From NCBI GenBank assembly GCA_015654745.1, contig JAATGH010000209.1:1-50305 (forward strand): a DNA stretch of 50,305 nt, written 5' to 3'. The DNA is from Enterobacterales bacterium. Its GTDB lineage: Bacteria > Pseudomonadota > Gammaproteobacteria > Enterobacterales > Enterobacteriaceae. The notes under the pieces are model-generated. The model saw nothing but the letters and a program-made list of their open reading frames with translations, was not told the DNA's origin and made no database searches. Below are positions 25,345-34,800 of this stretch, in pieces. A program made the position numbers and the translations under genes. Position 1 is the stretch's first letter, and each line of letters starts with the position of its first letter.

Positions 25345-25394
25345 TGGCATAAGGGCATGGCGACACATGCCCTCCTGTCTAAGGAGTATATGTC

Positions 25395-27692
25395 ATGATC
25401 AATCGGATTCAACGGCTAAAAAGCGCCATTTTCGCCAAACCTCGGGAAATTTCACTGGAAAGAGCGTTACTTTATACCGCCAGCCACCGATGCACGGAAG
25501 GCGAACCGATGATCCTGCGCCGAGCGAAAGCGACCGCCCACATTCTGGAGCATGTCGACATATCCATTCGTGACGATGAACTGATCGCCGGCAACCGTAC
25601 GGTAAAACCGCGCTCAGGCATCATCTCACCAGAAATGGACCCTTACTGGCTACTGCAAGAGCTAGATCACTTTCCGACGCGCCCGCAGGACCGCTTTGAC
25701 ATTAGCGAAGACGATAAACGAATTTATCGCGAGCAGCTTTATCCTTATTGGGAAACGCGCTCGATGAAAGATTTTATCAATAAGCAGATGACTGATGAGG
25801 TGAATGCCGCGGTCAGCGCGCAGATTTTCAGTATTAACCAAACCGACAAGGGGCAGGGACATACGATTATTGATTACCCGCGACTGCTTAATCACGGATT
25901 GGCCGAGCTGATTGCGGAAATGCAGAACCACTGCCTGGCGCAGCCTGAAAATGATTTTTTCCAGGCGGCGCTGATACTGCTGGCGGCGTCGCAAGCCCAT
26001 ATCCTGCGCTATGCGGCCCTGGCGGATAACATGGCGCGGGTTTGCGCCGATACTCCGCGTTGTTCCGAGCTGCAGACAATAGCGGATATTTCGCGGCATA
26101 ACGCCTTTTATCGTCCGGATGATTTCCGGCAGGCCTGTCAATTGTTCTGGTACATCAATGTGATTTTGCAGTATGAATCCAACGCCAGTTCGTTATCGCT
26201 CGGCCGTTTTGATCAATATATGCTGCCATTTTATCAATCCTCGTTGAACCGCGGCGAGCATCCCGCGTCGCTTAAAGAACTGCTTGAATCGCTATGGGTG
26301 AAATGCAACGACGTCGTCCTACTGCGTTCGGCCGGCAGCGCCCGCTATTTTGCCGGCTTTCCTACCGGCTATACCGCGCTGCTCGGGGGATTAACGGAAA
26401 ATGGCCGCAGCGCGGTAAATGTACTCTCTTTTTTGTGTCTTGATGCCTATCAAACGGTTCAACTCCCGCAACCCAATCTGGGCGTGCGGATCAATGAGTT
26501 GATCGATCGTCCCTTCCTGCTGAAAACCGCGCAGACCATCCGGCTAGGCACCGGTATCCCACAGATCTTTAATGACGAGGTGGTCGTGCCGGCATTTTTG
26601 AACCGGGGCGTTTCCCTGGAGGACGCTCGGGATTATGCGGTGGTGGGGTGTGTCGAGCTCTCTATACCCGGTAAGACATACGGCTTGCACGACATCGCCA
26701 TGTTTAATCTGCTAAAAGTCATGGAAATTGTCTTGCAGGAAAACCAGGGCAACGCCGAACTCGACTGGCCAGGACTGCTGAGCCGGATTCGCGATAAAAT
26801 TCGTCACTATATCAGGCTGATGGTGGAGGGCAGTAATATTTGTGATATAGGCCACCGTGATTGGGCACCGGTACCGTTACTCTCTTCTTTTATCCGCGAC
26901 TGTCTCATGCAGGGCAAGGATATTACCGAAGGCGGCGCCCGCTATAACTTCTCGGGTGTTCAGGGCATAGGCATCGCTAACCTTGGCGATTCATTGCATG
27001 CGTTAAAAGGCATGGTGTTCGATCAGCAACGGCTAAGCTTCGATGCGTTGCTGGCGGTGCTGAACCGCGATTTTGCCACGCATGATGGAGAACAAATTCG
27101 TGCTCGGCTGATTAGTCGCTTTGATAAATATGGCAATGATAGCGACGACGTGGACAATATCAGCGCCGATATGCTGCGTTTCTATTGTAAAGAGGTCGAA
27201 ACCTGGACCAACCCGCGCGGCGGCCATTTCTCGCCAGGGTGTTATACCGTTTCCGCTCACCTACCCTTAGGCGCGGTGGTAGGGGCGACGCCGGATGGCC
27301 GACGCGCGGGGGAACAACTCGCCGACGGCGGATTATCACCAATGCTGGGGCAGGACAGCCAAGGCCCAACTGCGGTACTGAAATCTGTGAGTAAATTGGA
27401 TAATTATTTGCTATCCAACGGTACGCTGCTCAATGTGAAATTTACGCCCGCGACGCTCGAAGGGGATGCCGGACTGAATAAACTGGCTGACTTTTTAATG
27501 GCCTTCACCAAACTGAAACTGCAGCATATTCAGTTCAATGTGGTGAATGCGGAAACGCTGCGCGAAGCACAACGGCGGCCGCAGGATTTTGCCGGCTTGG
27601 TGGTGCGCGTCGCCGGCTACAGTGCCTTCTTTGTCGAGTTATCAAAGGAGATTCAGGATGATATTATCCGTCGCACGGCACACCGGTTGTAA
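25395..27692 (+). CDS. pflD: Glycyl radical enzyme PflD
   Basis: A 765-residue glycyl radical enzyme, the same length as E. coli PflD. The catalytic thiyl cysteine is C419 in VVGCVELS with the adjacent E421 acting as base, and the radical glycine is G741 in RVAGYSAFF. The CVE motif with GIPQIFNDEVVVPAFL marks it as a dehydratase/lyase type, not pyruvate formate-lyase, which uses a Cys-Cys pair. E. coli PflD has recently been reported (from memory) to cleave 1,5-anhydromannitol 6-phosphate to 1-deoxyfructose 6-phosphate. AAGGAG lies upstream of the ATG at 25395. It works only anaerobically and needs PflC, whose gene overlaps its 3' end by 35 bp. Confidence 0.93.
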   Translation: MINRIQRLKSAIFAKPREISLERALLYTASHRCTEGEPMILRRAKATAHILEHVDISIRDDELIAGNRTVKPRSGIISPEMDPYWLLQELDHFPTRPQDRFDISEDDKRIYREQLYPYWETRSMKDFINKQMTDEVNAAVSAQIFSINQTDKGQGHTIIDYPRLLNHGLAELIAEMQNHCLAQPENDFFQAALILLAASQAHILRYAALADNMARVCADTPRCSELQTIADISRHNAFYRPDDFRQACQLFWYINVILQYESNASSLSLGRFDQYMLPFYQSSLNRGEHPASLKELLESLWVKCNDVVLLRSAGSARYFAGFPTGYTALLGGLTENGRSAVNVLSFLCLDAYQTVQLPQPNLGVRINELIDRPFLLKTAQTIRLGTGIPQIFNDEVVVPAFLNRGVSLEDARDYAVVGCVELSIPGKTYGLHDIAMFNLLKVMEIVLQENQGNAELDWPGLLSRIRDKIRHYIRLMVEGSNICDIGHRDWAPVPLLSSFIRDCLMQGKDITEGGARYNFSGVQGIGIANLGDSLHALKGMVFDQQRLSFDALLAVLNRDFATHDGEQIRARLISRFDKYGNDSDDVDNISADMLRFYCKEVETWTNPRGGHFSPGCYTVSAHLPLGAVVGATPDGRRAGEQLADGGLSPMLGQDSQGPTAVLKSVSKLDNYLLSNGTLLNVKFTPATLEGDAGLNKLADFLMAFTKLKLQHIQFNVVNAETLREAQRRPQDFAGLVVRVAGYSAFFVELSKEIQDDIIRRTAHRL

Positions 27693-28533
27693 CGATATTA
27701 AAGCGGGAGCCGACACGGCGCGTATTTTTAATATTCAACGTTATTCTCTGAACGATGGGCAGGGGATACGTACGGTGATTTTTTTCAAAGGATGTCCGCA
27801 TCGTTGTCCGTGGTGTGCCAACCCTGAATCCCTTTCCACACGCATTGAAACGGTGCGCCGTATTGGTAAATGCCTCCATTGCGCGACGTGTTTGAACGAG
27901 GTCGATGAGTGTCCGTCCGGTGCGATGGAACGTATTGGCCGCGATGTGACGCTCGATAGCCTGGAACACGAGGTGCTCAAGGATGATGTTTTTTTTCGTG
28001 CTTCCGGCGGGGGCGTCACGCTTTCCGGCGGAGAGGTCTTGATGCAGGCCGAGTTTGCCGCCCGCTTTTTAGCCAGGCTGCGTCATTTGGGTGTCCATAC
28101 CGCCATCGAGACCGCTGGGGATGCGCCGGCCACTCGCCTGCTGATGCTCGCTCGTCAGTCGGATACGGTGTTATTTGACCTAAAGATCATGGACAAAAAC
28201 CGTTCAAATAAAATTCTGGGTATCAATTTGCCAAGGGTACTGGAGAATCTACGCTTATTGGTAGACGAGGGGATTAAGGTGATTCCGCGGGTCCCTATCA
28301 TTCCGGGATATACCATGACCCGGGAAAATATGTGTCGAATACTTGACGTTTTACGGCCATTAAGATTATCGGAGATACATTTGCTTCCTTTTCACCAATA
28401 CGGTGAACCTAAATATGCACTGTTAAGCAAACGCTGGCAATTGAAGGCGGTGCCTCCGCCTGGCGACGCAGACATCGAGCCGTTGCGATTAATGGCGCAG
28501 TCTGCCGGATACCGGGTCACGGTTGGCGGCTAA
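27658..28533 (+). CDS. pflC: Glycyl radical enzyme activase PflC
   Basis: A 291-residue radical SAM enzyme that installs the glycyl radical on PflD. The SAM-binding cluster motif is C-P-H-R-C-P-W-C (CxxxCxxC, about 41-48), preceded by DGQGIRTVIFFKG. A ferredoxin-like insertion (KCLHCATCLNEVDECPSGAME) would bind an extra iron-sulfur cluster, as in other activases of this class, but has only one four-cysteine set. GGG motifs follow in FRASGGGVTLSGGEVL. The ATG at 27658 has AAAGGAG upstream and gives the E. coli length (292); the open frame from 27547 lies inside pflD. Confidence 0.93.
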   Translation: MILSVARHTGCNDIKAGADTARIFNIQRYSLNDGQGIRTVIFFKGCPHRCPWCANPESLSTRIETVRRIGKCLHCATCLNEVDECPSGAMERIGRDVTLDSLEHEVLKDDVFFRASGGGVTLSGGEVLMQAEFAARFLARLRHLGVHTAIETAGDAPATRLLMLARQSDTVLFDLKIMDKNRSNKILGINLPRVLENLRLLVDEGIKVIPRVPIIPGYTMTRENMCRILDVLRPLRLSEIHLLPFHQYGEPKYALLSKRWQLKAVPPPGDADIEPLRLMAQSAGYRVTVGG

Positions 28534-28559
28534 CCGGATAGAGCAAGGAGAATCACGGA

Positions 28560-28904
28560 ATGACACGTTTTCTGGTTGCGGTTACCGCGTGTGTGAGCGG
28601 CGTCGCCCATACCTACATGGCGGCTGAACGTTTTGAAAAACTCTGCCAGCAGGAAAAATGGACGGTGAAGGTCGAAACGCAAGGTGCGTTGGGCGCGGAA
28701 AACGTTATCACGGCAGAAGATATCGCAAAAGCCAATGTATCGGTGCTTATCACGGATATTGATATCCAGGGTATGGACCGATTTTTGTCATGCCGTCGCG
28801 TTGAAACGACCACCAGTATGTTCCTACTGGAGCCCCAAAAAGTCATGTCGGTAATTGAACGGGCGTTTACGCTGCCAAATGGCACACATCTTAAAGTAAA
28901 TTAA
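28560..28904 (+). CDS. frwD: PTS fructose-family EIIB component FrwD
   Basis: A 114-residue second EIIB-like protein. TACVSGVAHTYMAAERF has the phosphocysteine (C10), with V in place of the proline seen in FrwB. VKVETQGALGAENVIT and the short C-terminal half fit E. coli FrwD (113 residues). AAGGAG lies upstream. It is the last gene of the plus-strand operon, 26 bp after pflC. Why the system keeps two EIIB proteins is not known; FrwD may phosphorylate a different EIIC or modulate FrwB. Confidence 0.9.
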   Translation: MTRFLVAVTACVSGVAHTYMAAERFEKLCQQEKWTVKVETQGALGAENVITAEDIAKANVSVLITDIDIQGMDRFLSCRRVETTTSMFLLEPQKVMSVIERAFTLPNGTHLKVN

Positions 28905-28980
28905 GGGGATGCGATGCTAGATTCATTTTCGCACCAGGGGTTAACCGAAAAAAACACCAGCCTCAATAAGCGTAGCCACA

Positions 28981-29829
28981 CTAGCTCTTTTTTTCAGTAT
29001 GCTGGCTTTGCCAATGGTTTCGGTATTCAGAGGGGGAACGGGCCGTGCTTTTACGGAACAGACGGCAGAAATAATTACTGTCAACAAACCCGCAGCGATT
29101 GGCTATTTCCTTCACCTTCAAATCATAACCTTTAAGCAATATTTTTGCCCGCTCCAACCGTACATGATTAAGATATTCATTGAAGCCTACGCTGCCCGTT
29201 TTTCTAAAAAGATGGGAAAGATAATTCGGCGTAATATGAAAACGTTTAGCGACGCTCTCGCGGCTCAGCAGCGAGGAGGCATTTTCATCAATATATTCTT
29301 GAATGACTTCAAATACGGCCTGACTGTGGGTCAACTTTTGCGCCTGGTGGGCTAATTGATCCGAACAATGGCTCAGTAAGCCGGCCAGGACGAAGCGAGC
29401 CGTTTGCCGATCCTGTGGGTTGGAAACAAGCTCATTCATTGCCTGCAGTAAAAATGAACCCACCCGGGGGCCCAGGCGTGCAACGTTTTGTTTATCAATA
29501 TTGGCGAGCTTATTGCCATCCCAACGCTGCAGGCTGAACCCTAATTTATTTTTACTGAATAAGATGCTTAAGATGGTTGCGGGGGCATCGCAGGTAATCA
29601 GATTCCATTTGCCCGCGGGAATATAGAGTGCGTCGCCCGTTTTAAGGTTTTTGTCATCTGGCGATAAACTCTGATCCTGGACCGTGCCTTGGATAACGAT
29701 TTCGAGACGCGGGAACCCGACCATAAAAGCCATCGGCGGTGCAGGCAGCAAATTATCCGGGAAGCTCACCGTCATTGACTGAGTCTTGGTCAGAAGTTGC
29801 GCAATAAGATCGATAATGTCCTGCTGCAT
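28981..29829 (-). CDS. yijO: AraC-family regulator YijO
   Basis: A 282-residue DNA-binding protein. An N-terminal cupin-like sensor (SFPDNLLPAPPMAFMVGFPRLEIVIQG..LKTGDALYIPAGKWNL) is followed by a C-terminal pair of helix-turn-helix motifs (about 180-280), including SVAKRFHITPNYLSHLFRKTGSVGFNEYL and VKEIANRCGFVDSNYFCRLFRKSTARSP. It is convergent with frwD, as in E. coli, where YijO (283) has no proven target. The direct repeat in the ptsA/frwC promoter is a candidate. The ribosome site is weak. Confidence 0.88.
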   Translation of the reverse strand: MQQDIIDLIAQLLTKTQSMTVSFPDNLLPAPPMAFMVGFPRLEIVIQGTVQDQSLSPDDKNLKTGDALYIPAGKWNLITCDAPATILSILFSKNKLGFSLQRWDGNKLANIDKQNVARLGPRVGSFLLQAMNELVSNPQDRQTARFVLAGLLSHCSDQLAHQAQKLTHSQAVFEVIQEYIDENASSLLSRESVAKRFHITPNYLSHLFRKTGSVGFNEYLNHVRLERAKILLKGYDLKVKEIANRCGFVDSNYFCRLFRKSTARSPSEYRNHWQSQHTEKKS

Positions 29830-29932
29830 AATGGGATAATCTCAGTTTTCGCTGGGCCAGGGTTCCCCCATCACCCTGATATTACTGCAGACTTACTCGG
29901 TTGTATAACGAAAGACAGCGAACGCGCAACCA

Positions 29933-29959
29933 TAGGCCCGATGGGGATCATCGGGCCTA
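29933..29959. repeat. Perfect 11-bp hairpin between yijO and the PhyH gene
   Basis: TAGGCCCGATG (29933-29943) and CATCGGGCCTA (29949-29959) with a gggat loop. It lies 97 bp past the stop of the minus-strand PhyH gene and about 100 bp upstream of yijO. On the minus strand it is followed by tggttgcg, a weak T-tract. It could terminate the PhyH transcript or act as an mRNA 3' end. Confidence 0.45.
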
Positions 29960-30055
29960 AGCGCGGCGGCCAGGGAAGGCATGTTTGGCGAGCGACCTTT
30001 GGCTAAAGGGGATTTTTGGCGCGGGTAACCCATCATAATGTATTTAACCGATGCA

Positions 30056-30820
30056 TCAGACGTCCAGCAACCATTTTTGTGCCGGGGTCATACGGCTGGC
30101 GGTCTCAGGTTTCAACCACTTACGCTGGTCCTGCTGCTGCGCATCTTCGCGGTCGCAATATAATCCATGCAATACCCTGCGGCGGGTCCCGAGGCTATTT
30201 TGCGTGCCTCCATGCCAAGTATGGGCATTGTATATCATAACGCTGCCGGCGGGCGCCGCGAAAATCACCTCATCGGGATGCGCTAACGCCGGGTCGGCTA
30301 GCGCCGTCTCGGGCAGTTCCGGGCGCAGGTGGGTGCCGGGGATAATGCGCGGCGCGCCATTCGCCGCGCTCAGGTCGTCGATGGCCCAAATCGCGTTAAC
30401 CAGATGGACTTTCGGAAAATCCGGACGTGTTTTTTTCCAGTCCGCATGCAGAGGCTGATGGCCGCCACCCCGCAGCGCTTCCCTGGCATTCAGGCTTGAT
30501 ACTTTAAACGCGCCTTGAAATATATGGTGACATACCGACAACACAAAAGGGTGGGCCCATACCTTCTCCCATACCACGCCTTTATTTATCAAGTTGGCAA
30601 TTCGCGTTGCGCTCTCTTCCTGGTGATGTTCAATTGCTAGGTTATCGCCCTCCTTTTTAACCAGTGCGTCGAAAGCGTTGCGCATATTCGCCAACCAATC
30701 CGCATCGATAAGGTTGTGGACCACGATATAGCCTTTGGTATTGAGCTCGACGATCGACTCCTGCGGCAATTCAGCCATGGCACCCAGAGACTCAAGATGG
30801 CATTCGGACCGGTTTTTCAT
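30056..30820 (-). CDS. Phytanoyl-CoA dioxygenase (PhyH) family oxygenase
   Basis: A 254-residue non-haem iron(II)/2-oxoglutarate oxygenase. The iron facial triad is H125-x-D127 (PLHADW) and H203 in AHTWHGGT, with R213-R215 in GTRRR as the 2-oxoglutarate ligand. A GGGHQPLH approach and NAIWAIDDLSAANGAPRIIPGTH support the double-stranded beta-helix fold. PhyH members hydroxylate acyl-CoAs, ectoine, antibiotics or other small acids; nothing nearby names a substrate. A strong AGGAG ribosome site precedes the ATG. It appears to be a lone unit between yijO and yicN, so it looks like an accessory insertion in otherwise conserved flanks. Confidence 0.8.
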   Translation of the reverse strand: MKNRSECHLESLGAMAELPQESIVELNTKGYIVVHNLIDADWLANMRNAFDALVKKEGDNLAIEHHQEESATRIANLINKGVVWEKVWAHPFVLSVCHHIFQGAFKVSSLNAREALRGGGHQPLHADWKKTRPDFPKVHLVNAIWAIDDLSAANGAPRIIPGTHLRPELPETALADPALAHPDEVIFAAPAGSVMIYNAHTWHGGTQNSLGTRRRVLHGLYCDREDAQQQDQRKWLKPETASRMTPAQKWLLDV

Positions 30821-31037
30821 ATTGACTCCTTTTATTCACGTTTTTGTAACCTATAAAAAAACTACAGGATCGTGGGGAATAAAGAAGCAGGCGTACGCTA
30901 CGAAAATCTGGACAAATGTGATACGGAAACAAAAGTGTGGATTTGGCAAGATGTTACCGGGGCCAGCGGCGTGTAAGATCTGGCGAGGGCAGATCAAGAT
31001 GCTATCCAGTAAATGCCTGCGCGGGCCGCATAGTGTT

Positions 31038-31532
31038 TTAATTCTTCGGCGTACAACCGTCCAAATAGTACACATTACTCGCGGGGGCAGGGTTGGCGTC
31101 GGGGAGCGGGGCAAAAAGCGCGTTATAGCGTTGTCGAAAAGCGTTAAGCTCATCGGCTTCCGGCTCCAGTTCACGTAAAAATGACAGCGCCAATCGCGTA
31201 TGTTTAGGCGTCAGCGCGGTGGGCAGCCTTGCTTTACGCAATAACCCGTGCCAAAACTCGAGGTTTTGTTCAGCGTCATCAACGATAAAGGCGTGATAAA
31301 TCAGCAGCACCACGGCCGCGTTGCCCAGATGCCCTTCGCTGTTATGCAGCAAATAATTGACGAACTCTTCGCCGGGAACTTTTCCCATCTGGCTTAACAT
31401 GGATTCCACATACAGCGGTCCAATATTCAGCCGTTTATTGAGCGCCTGTGACGCCCGGCGAGAGCCGGAGTTCAAGATACGAAAGCCGATAATAAATACG
31501 ACAACCAATGTCGCCAGTATGAGCCAGATCAT
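31038..31532 (-). CDS. yicN: YicN-like DUF1198 inner-membrane-anchored protein
   Basis: A 164-residue protein with an N-terminal membrane anchor (MIWLILATLVVVFIIGFRIL) and a soluble helical domain. The stretch LNKRLNIGPLYVESMLSQMG, HLGNAAVVLLIYHAFIVDDAEQN and LALSFLRELEPEADELNAFRQRYNALF match E. coli YicN. Function is unknown. I chose the ATG at 31532, where the family starts MIW; an open frame from 31550 adds six residues. It is divergent from lhr, with about 300 bp between them that hold no visible gene. Confidence 0.85.
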   Translation of the reverse strand: MIWLILATLVVVFIIGFRILNSGSRRASQALNKRLNIGPLYVESMLSQMGKVPGEEFVNYLLHNSEGHLGNAAVVLLIYHAFIVDDAEQNLEFWHGLLRKARLPTALTPKHTRLALSFLRELEPEADELNAFRQRYNALFAPLPDANPAPASNVYYLDGCTPKN

Positions 31533-31830
31533 GCGGCGTCCTTTAGCCAATGCCTATTACGGCAGTAAACCATGTCCCCGAGCAGCAAACAATACGTAGG
31601 TGAGCGGCCAGCCGAAAACGGTGCCTGCAGGTGGCCGGCCGGACCCATGGGCCGTAATCGCCAACGGAGCCTGAAAGGACGGCCTTGTGCGGCTAAGAAA
31701 ACGCCGGGGCGGCGGCGCAATGGTGCTAATCTTATGTTATTGCTTGCCGCGTCGACCGTCTGCCGCCAACCGAATGAGGGTCAGTAGACGCAATCGGTGG
31801 TCTTTTGGACCTGAAAGGGGTCTCTTTACC

Positions 31831-34800
31831 ATGAACAACATTGGGATGCCAACGTTAGAAGCGACACCCCCGAATCCTCTCAACCGATTCCAGCCCGCCA
31901 CCCAGATCTGGTTCGCTTCTGCGTTTGCTGCCCCAACGGCGGCACAACTGGCCGCTTGGGCGGCGATTGGCGCCGGCGACTGCACGCTGGTGATAGCGCC
32001 CACCGGTTCGGGCAAGACGCTGGCCGCCTTTTTGCACGCCATCGATCGGCTGTTTCAGGAACGCGAGCATGAGTCCGACCCTGGGCGTCATACCGCGACC
32101 AGGGTAATTTACATCTCGCCAATCAAGGCGCTGGGCGCCGACGTGCGCCGCAATTTGCGTATTCCGCTCGAGGGTGTCAGCGCTATACGGCGCCAGCGTG
32201 GCGATCCACGGGTGGATCTGACGGTGGGGATGCGTACCGGAGACACCCCCGCCGCGGAACGGGCGAACCTGCTGCGACGGCCGCCGGATATTTTGATCAC
32301 CACGCCCGAGTCGCTGTATCTGATGTTGACCTCCAAGGCGCGCGAGACTTTACGCGGCGTGACCACGGTGATCGTTGACGAAATCCATGCGGTGGCCGGC
32401 GCCAAGCGCGGTTCACATTTGGCGTTGAGCCTGGAACGGCTGGACGCCTTGCTGACCACGCCGGCGCAGCGTATCGGCTTGTCGGCGACGGTGCGCCCGG
32501 TCGCGCGCGTGGCGCGTTTTCTGGGTGGCGCGCTTGCGGTTACGGTGGTTAATCCGCCGTCGAGCCGACCGCTTTTGGTGAAAATAGTGGTGCCGGTGGC
32601 GGATATGACCGCCATCCCCGCGCTGGGGGATGCGCGCGCGGGGGCAGAGACGGCCGGACGCACGGGATCGATTTGGCCACATGTGGAGGCCAGCATTCTC
32701 GAACAGGTACTTGCCTGTCGTGCCACCATCGTGTTTACCAATTCCCGTGGGCTGGCGGAGAAACTGACGGCGAGGCTCAATGAACGCTATGCCGCGTCCT
32801 CCCCATCTGACGACTCCCCGGCGCATTACGCCTCTTCAGCGGGTGGTACCGGAAAACGTGCCGCCGGCGAAGCGCCGATCGTTGCCCGGTCCCATCATGG
32901 CTCGGTGTCGAAGGAGCTGCGGGCGGAAATCGAGATGGCGCTCAAATCCGGCGAGCTGCGCTGCGTTGTCGCCACGTCCAGCCTTGAGCTGGGTATTGAC
33001 ATGGGGCTGGTCGATCTGGTCATTCAGGTTGGCGCGCCGCCTTCGGTAGCCAGCGCGCTGCAGCGGGTAGGTCGGGCCGGACACCAGGTTGGCGGCATAT
33101 CATCGGCGTTGATTTATCCACGCACCCGGCGGGATGTGATTGACGTCGCCGTTACCGTGGAACGGATGCTGGCAGGGCGGCTGGAAGCGGTGGCGCCGCC
33201 GAACAATCCCCTCGACGTGCTGGCGCAGCATACCGTCGCCACGGTTGCCATGGAGCCGATCAATATTGAGGACTGGTATCGGATGGTGCGCCGCGCCGAT
33301 CCCTTCCGTACGCTGCCGCGCAGCGCTTTCGACGCCACATTGGATATGTTGGCCGGTCGTTATCCGTCGGAGGCATTTGGCGAATTCCGTCCGCGTGTGA
33401 TTTGGGATCGCGCGAGCGGCATGCTGAGCGCCCGCCCGGGCGCTCAGCGGCTGGCGGTTACCAACGGCGGGACTATTGCGGATCGCGGCATGTTCAGCGT
33501 GGTATTGCCAGAAGGCGAAGAACAGCGGGGAGCCCGTCGCGTCGGCGAACTTGATGAAGAGATGGTGTATGAGTCGCGGGTCAATGACGTGATTACGTTG
33601 GGCACCACATCATGGCGTATCCAGCAGATCACTAACGATCAGGTGGTGGTGATCCCGGCGCCGGGGCGTTCCGCCCGCCTGCCGTTTTGGCATGGAGAAA
33701 ACCCCGGACGTCCCGCCGAACTGGGGGAAGCCATCGGCGCCTTTTTGCGCGAGGTGGCGGCGGCGGGCAATCGGCCCGCGCTGGGCGCGGGCGAACCGCT
33801 GTCGGCGCGCCTGGCCGCCGCCGGCTTGGACGTGAACGCTATCAATAATCTGGTCGGCCTGGTGGCGGAGCAAACCGAGGCCACCGGGACGCTACCCACC
33901 GACCGGACCCTGGTGATTGAGCGTTGTCGCGATGAGAGCGGCGACTGGAGAGTCATTCTACTTTCTCCCTATGGGCAACGGGTGCACGCCCCCTGGGGGC
34001 TGTCAATTGCCGCGCGCATACGCCGGCGGTTGAACCTCAATCCTTCCGTTGTCGCCAGCGATGACGGCATCATTGTACGTTTGCCGGACAGCGCGGGCGG
34101 GATTCCCGGCGCGGAGCTGTTTGTTTTCGAGCCTCACACGTTGCCGCAGTTGGTCACGGATGCAGTGGGGCAGTCAGCGCTGTTTGTCGCCCGCTTTCGC
34201 GAGTGCGCGGCGCGTGCGTTATTACTGCCGCGCCGCCGTCCGGGCAAGCGTTCGCCGCTATGGCAGCAGCGCTTGCGCGCCGGCCAGCTGCTTGAAATTG
34301 CCCGCGAACATGAGGATTTTCCGCTCATTGTCGAGACCGCCAGAGAGTGTTTGCAGGATGTATACGACTTGGGCGCACTGCAGGCGTTGATGCAGCGGCT
34401 GCAGGACGGCGCGGTGCGGTTGCTGGAAGTGACCACCGAGATCCCGTCGCCGTTTGCGGCCCATTTACTGTTCGGTTACGTGGCGGAGTTCATGTACCAG
34501 GGCGATGCGCCGCTGGCGGAACGCCGGTCATCCATGCTGTCGCTGGACAGCGGTTTACTCGGTGAATTGCTGGGTCAGGTCGATTTGGGTGAATTGCTCG
34601 ATCTCAAGGTGATGGCGCGGGTCGAACAAGAGTTGCAGCGCACCGCCGCCGATCGACGGGTACAGGGCGCGGAGGGGCTGGTGGATTTATTACGCGAGCT
34701 GGGCCCCTTGTCATCGGCGGAGATTGCGGCGCGTCTGGCCGACGGAAGATCTGACGATTATCTGGCGCAGCTTGAGGCGGCGGCGCGGATTATCCGCGTC

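Noticed and set aside
32109-32780. 223-codon minus-strand open frame inside lhr
   Set aside because: Antisense to conserved helicase motifs, Ser/Arg-rich, a product of the GC-rich third positions of lhr.
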